11,000 nucleotides of DNA from Anaeromyces robustus (Eukaryota > Neocallimastigomycota > Neocallimastigomycetes > Neocallimastigales > Neocallimastigaceae), in the NCBI GenBank assembly GCA_002104895.1, contig MCFG01000150.1, positions 104,001 to 115,000 of the forward strand. The letters run 5' to 3'. Positions 8,342 to 11,000 of the stretch are shown here, piece by piece. The stretch's first letter is position 1. Every line of letters starts with the position of its first letter. The notes under the pieces are model-generated. The model saw nothing but the letters and a program-made list of their open reading frames with translations, was not told the DNA's origin and did no database searches. The position numbers were made by a program, and so were the translations under genes.

Positions 8342-11000
8342 ATGGTTTCAGGTACTGATTCTTCCTCAAATCATAGACTTTTAGTAGTAAGTCGTTTAAA
8401 TCCTATTGCATGTCAATTAAATAATGAAAATGAAAATAATAGAACATGGGAATTCTCTAGTAGAAGAAGTTATAATGCTATGTATTCTGGTATTAATTCT
8501 TTAAGGACTGAAAAAGATATAAGTCAAATTATATATTTTGGTCTTCCAGGTGATATTTCTGTTAAGGGAAAACCATTAAATTCTGTTAATAGTGCTAATG
8601 CTAAAAAGAATATAGATGATTTTATGATAACAGAAAAAACCAAAAAGGTTATTGAATGGGATCAATTTACTCCAGAATTAAAACAATCTTTAACAGATAG
8701 TTTATATAAAAGTAAATATGTTGTACCTATATTTGTTGATCCAGAAACTTGTCAATTACATTATGAAGGTTATTGTAAATCAGGTTAATATTGTAAATTT
8801 TTTTATTTAAAAAAAAAAAAAAAAAAAACGAAAAAAAAAAGCAATAGTATAAAGAGTTATATTAAAAGATAAAATAATAAAACAAAAGTTTTTATTTTAT
8901 TTTATTTTATTTTGTATTTAATATTTTTCTCTTTTTTCATATAACTATAATTAATATTAAAATTTTATATGTTTCATTTATAATTTAAATTCAAAAAAGA
9001 ATTATGGCCATTATTCCATTATATTTTATGGGAATCTACTACCCAAACCAGTGAAGAAAAAAACTGGGAAGGTTATGTTAAATTTAACCAAATTTTTGCA
9101 AATGAAATATCTAAATATTATAAACCAGGAGATATGAGTAAATTTAATTGATTGATTATTTTAAATTTAAAAAAAAAAAATTATATTAATATTATTATTA
9201 TTTTTATTAATATAATAGTGAGAATAAAAATAATTATATATTTAGAAATGCTTATTTATTAAAAAAAAATTTTTTTTATATAATATTATATATTATAAAT
9301 AATAATAATAATATCAAAAATAAAAATATAAATATAAATAGTATGGGTTCAAGATTATCATTTATTACTTTTACCAGAAATGTTAAGAAAATTAATTCCA
9401 AAAGCTGATATTGGTATATTTATTCATACAACATTCCCAACATCAGAAATTTTCAGATGTCTTCCAAAACGTAAAGAAGTTTTAAAAGGTATACTAGGAT
9501 CTAATTTAGTTGGTTTCCAAATTTATTCTTATTCTAGACATTTTATAAGTTCCTGTACTAGAGTTTTAGGTTTAGAATCAACACCAACTGGTATTGAATA
9601 TAATGGTAGTACAGTTTCTGTAGAAATATTTACAATTGGTATTGATGTTGAAAGAATTGAAAAAAAAAGAATAACACCATCTGTATTAGAAAAAATGGAA
9701 TCTCTTAAGGGACTTTATGAAGGAAAAAGAATTATTATTGGAACGGATAAATTAGATAGAATAAAAGGTGTAAAACATAAATTATCTGCTTTTGAATATT
9801 TCTTAAATTTATATCCAGAATGGCAAAATAAAGTTGTATTAATTCAAGTTACCTCACCATCCAATACTGGTGATGCAAAACTTGTAGAAACTCAAGTATC
9901 AGAATTAGTAGCTCATATTAATGGTCAATTTGGTACATTAGAATTTACACCAGTACATTATTATCATCAAGATTTAGATCAAGATGAATATTTTGCTTTA
10001 CTTAATATTGCTGATGTAGGTTTAATAACATCTGTTCGTGATGGTATGAATACTACTTCTCATGAATTTGTTCTTTGTCAAAAAGAAAATCATGGTCCTT
10101 TAATATTAAGTGAATTTACTGGTACTGCTGGTTCTCTTAGTGGTGCTATACTTGTTAATCCATGGGATCATGAAGGTGTAGCTCAAGCTATAAATGAAGC
10201 TTTATTAATGACAAAAGAAGAACGTAATGATCGTTATAAACAATTATATAAAAATGTTACTAATAATACTTCACAATTCTGGGCAAAAAGTTTCTATAAA
10301 GAATTAAGAGAAAAGGTAAAAGTTGTTGTAGATCCATCTGAACCAATGCCAATTCTTAATTCTCAAGAAGTTGTTAATAGTTATATTAATGCTCAAAAAC
10401 GTTGCTTTTTCTTTGATTATGATGGCACTTTAACTCCAATTTGTAATACCCCAAGTGCTGCTGTACCAGGCCCAGAAATGTTAAAAGCTTTAACAGTTTT
10501 AACTAGTGATCCAAGAAATTTTATTTTCATTATTTCTGGTAGAGATCAACAATTCCTTGATCTTCATTTTGGTCAATTTAATAATCTTGGTTTAAGTGCT
10601 GAACATGGTTCATTTATAAAATATCCAGGTGAAACTTGGAAAAATGCTACTGAAGATATGGATTTATCATGGAAAGAAGATGTTATGGAAATTTTTAATT
10701 TCTATACTGAAAGAACTCAAGGTTCCTTTATTGAAAATAAAAAATGTGCTATAACATGGCATTATCGTCTTGCTGATCCAAATTATGGTAATTTCCAATC
10801 CAAAGAATGTCAAACTCATTTAGAAAGTGTTATCCTTCCCAAATATCCAGTAGAAATTTTAGTTGGTAAAAAATGTTTAGAAGTTAGACCATCTGCAGTT
10901 AATAAAGGATCTATTGTAAATAGTTTATTAGCAGATAATGATGATTGTGATTTTGTTTTATGTTCAGGTGATGATAAAACAGATGAAGATATGTTTAAAT
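8342..11000 (+). CDS. TPS2: Trehalose-6-phosphate phosphatase with N-terminal GT20 synthase-like domain (fungal Tps2 type), 3 exons, 3' end outside window
   Basis: Join 8342-8783, 9000-9137 and 9342-11000 (open at the edge) gives 746 residues with no internal stop. The start ATG is the first after an in-frame TAA at 8303 and has A at -3 and G at +4. A GT20 domain covers about residues 12-510, with LWPLFHY (149-155), WVQDYH (195-200), HTTFPTSE (222-229), DKLDRIKG (329-336) and RDGMN (426-430). A HAD phosphatase domain follows from about 549, with DYDGTL (552-557; nucleophile D552, acid/base D554), SGR (592-594), K715 and GDDKTDED (736-743). The expected product dephosphorylates trehalose-6-phosphate to trehalose in the cytosolic trehalose synthase complex. 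About 50-150 residues are probably missing, judging from usual Tps2 lengths. Several synthase-pocket residues are changed, so a Tps2-like role is favoured over an active bifunctional enzyme. Family assignment is very secure; the exact symbol is inferred. Confidence 0.95.
8784..8999 (+). other. Intron 1 (216 nt, phase 1)
   Basis: The donor is G|GTTAAT after codon TCA and the acceptor is AAAAAAG|AA. Joining g to aa makes GAA (E148) and restores YCKS-E-LWPLFHY, the expected family sequence. A nearby better-looking donor (GTAAAT at 8775) would create TAA and is excluded. Another phase-1 donor (GTTATT at 8769) would delete YCKS and is less likely. The intron is nearly pure A/T, with a 20-nt A run at 8809-8828 and a short TTTTA tract at about 8891-8911. 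Reading through it meets TAA at 8786-8788, which is why exon 1 alone looks like a 148-codon ORF. Confidence 0.9.
9138..9341 (+). other. Intron 2 (204 nt, phase 1)
   Basis: The donor is GATATGA|GTAAAT and the acceptor is ATAAATAG|TATGGG. The splice makes ATA (I194) and joins KPGDM to IWVQDYHLLLLPEML, the conserved GT20 segment. The interior is almost all A/T with an A run near 9169-9180. In-frame retention would stop at TGA a few codons past the donor, at 9149-9151. Both introns are phase 1, so exon 2 is a whole number of codons. Confidence 0.95.
10400..11000 (+). other. Trehalose-phosphatase HAD domain, cut by the window edge
   Basis: The domain starts at RCFFFDYDGTL (residues 547-557). All four HAD motifs are visible: motif I with D552 and D554, motif II SGR at 592-594, motif III Lys in NKG (K715), and motif IV GDDKTDED at 736-743 giving the Mg-binding acidic residues. 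The trehalose-phosphatase signatures EHG (614-616) and EVRP (707-710) are also present. No catalytic residue is missing, so an active trehalose-6-phosphate phosphatase is predicted. The final helices lie beyond 11000. Confidence 0.93.

Larger units (their letters stand above)
8375..10310 (+). other. GT20 (trehalose-6-phosphate synthase-like) domain, probably not a working synthase
   Basis: This domain covers about residues 12-510 and spans all three exons. I compared it by eye with remembered E. coli OtsA active-site residues. D198, H222, K335, D427 and E435 match D130, H154, K267, D361 and E369, and the spacing agrees (24 residues between the first pair, 8 between the last). Y141 and W150 match Y76 and W85. 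Changed positions are the N-terminal Gly-Gly-Leu loop (here around YNAMYSG, 44-50), the Trp of the usual GW motif (here L68 in FGLPG), R262 (K330) and the phosphate-binding R300 (N368). The UDP-sugar side is therefore largely kept while the glucose-6-phosphate side is eroded. Known fungal Tps2 proteins carry a similar non-synthesising N-terminal half, thought to hold the complex together. Confidence 0.85.

Noticed and set aside
8775-8999. Alternative intron 1 donor GTAAAT
   Set aside because: Splicing from it to the only usable acceptor creates TAA at the junction.

Overview
The window looks like nuclear DNA from an extremely A+T-rich eukaryote. The best guess is an anaerobic gut fungus (Neocallimastigomycota). 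Non-coding DNA is almost pure A/T, full of microsatellites and homopolymer runs. The only gene is markedly richer in G+C (27 and 37 percent in two exon lines counted by eye, against a few percent to about 17 percent in flanking lines). It uses A/T-ending codons, has short AT-rich GT-AG introns, and encodes a protein of the fungal Tps2 type. Dictyostelids and Plasmodium have comparable base composition. However, more than 8 kb without a gene is unlike Dictyostelium, and the protein reads as fungal.

Layout. Positions 1-8341 hold no gene I can support. This stretch carries long (ATTT)n, (ATT)n, (TATAT)n, (TAAA)n and (TAAAA)n tracts, poly-A and poly-T runs, a 39-nt direct repeat, a tandem segmental duplication near 7489-7702, two foldbacks, and a few short GC-containing motifs that recur more often than such DNA should allow. 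Positions 8342-11000 hold the 5' part of one plus-strand gene with three exons: 8342-8783, 9000-9137, and 9342 to beyond the window edge. The two introns are 216 and 204 nt long.

The gene encodes a trehalose-6-phosphate synthase-like (GT20) domain followed by a trehalose-6-phosphate phosphatase (HAD) domain, the architecture of fungal Tps2. The 746 residues visible keep every phosphatase motif. Several glucose-6-phosphate-contacting positions of the GT20 domain are altered, so I infer that the protein is the phosphatase of a trehalose synthase complex with a non-synthesising N-terminal half. It would convert trehalose-6-phosphate, made by a separate Tps1, to trehalose in the cytosol.

I did not find a new multi-gene system. 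The most useful leads are the altered GT20 active site, the symmetrical exon 2, and a possible decayed dispersed repeat family between about 780 and 6200.
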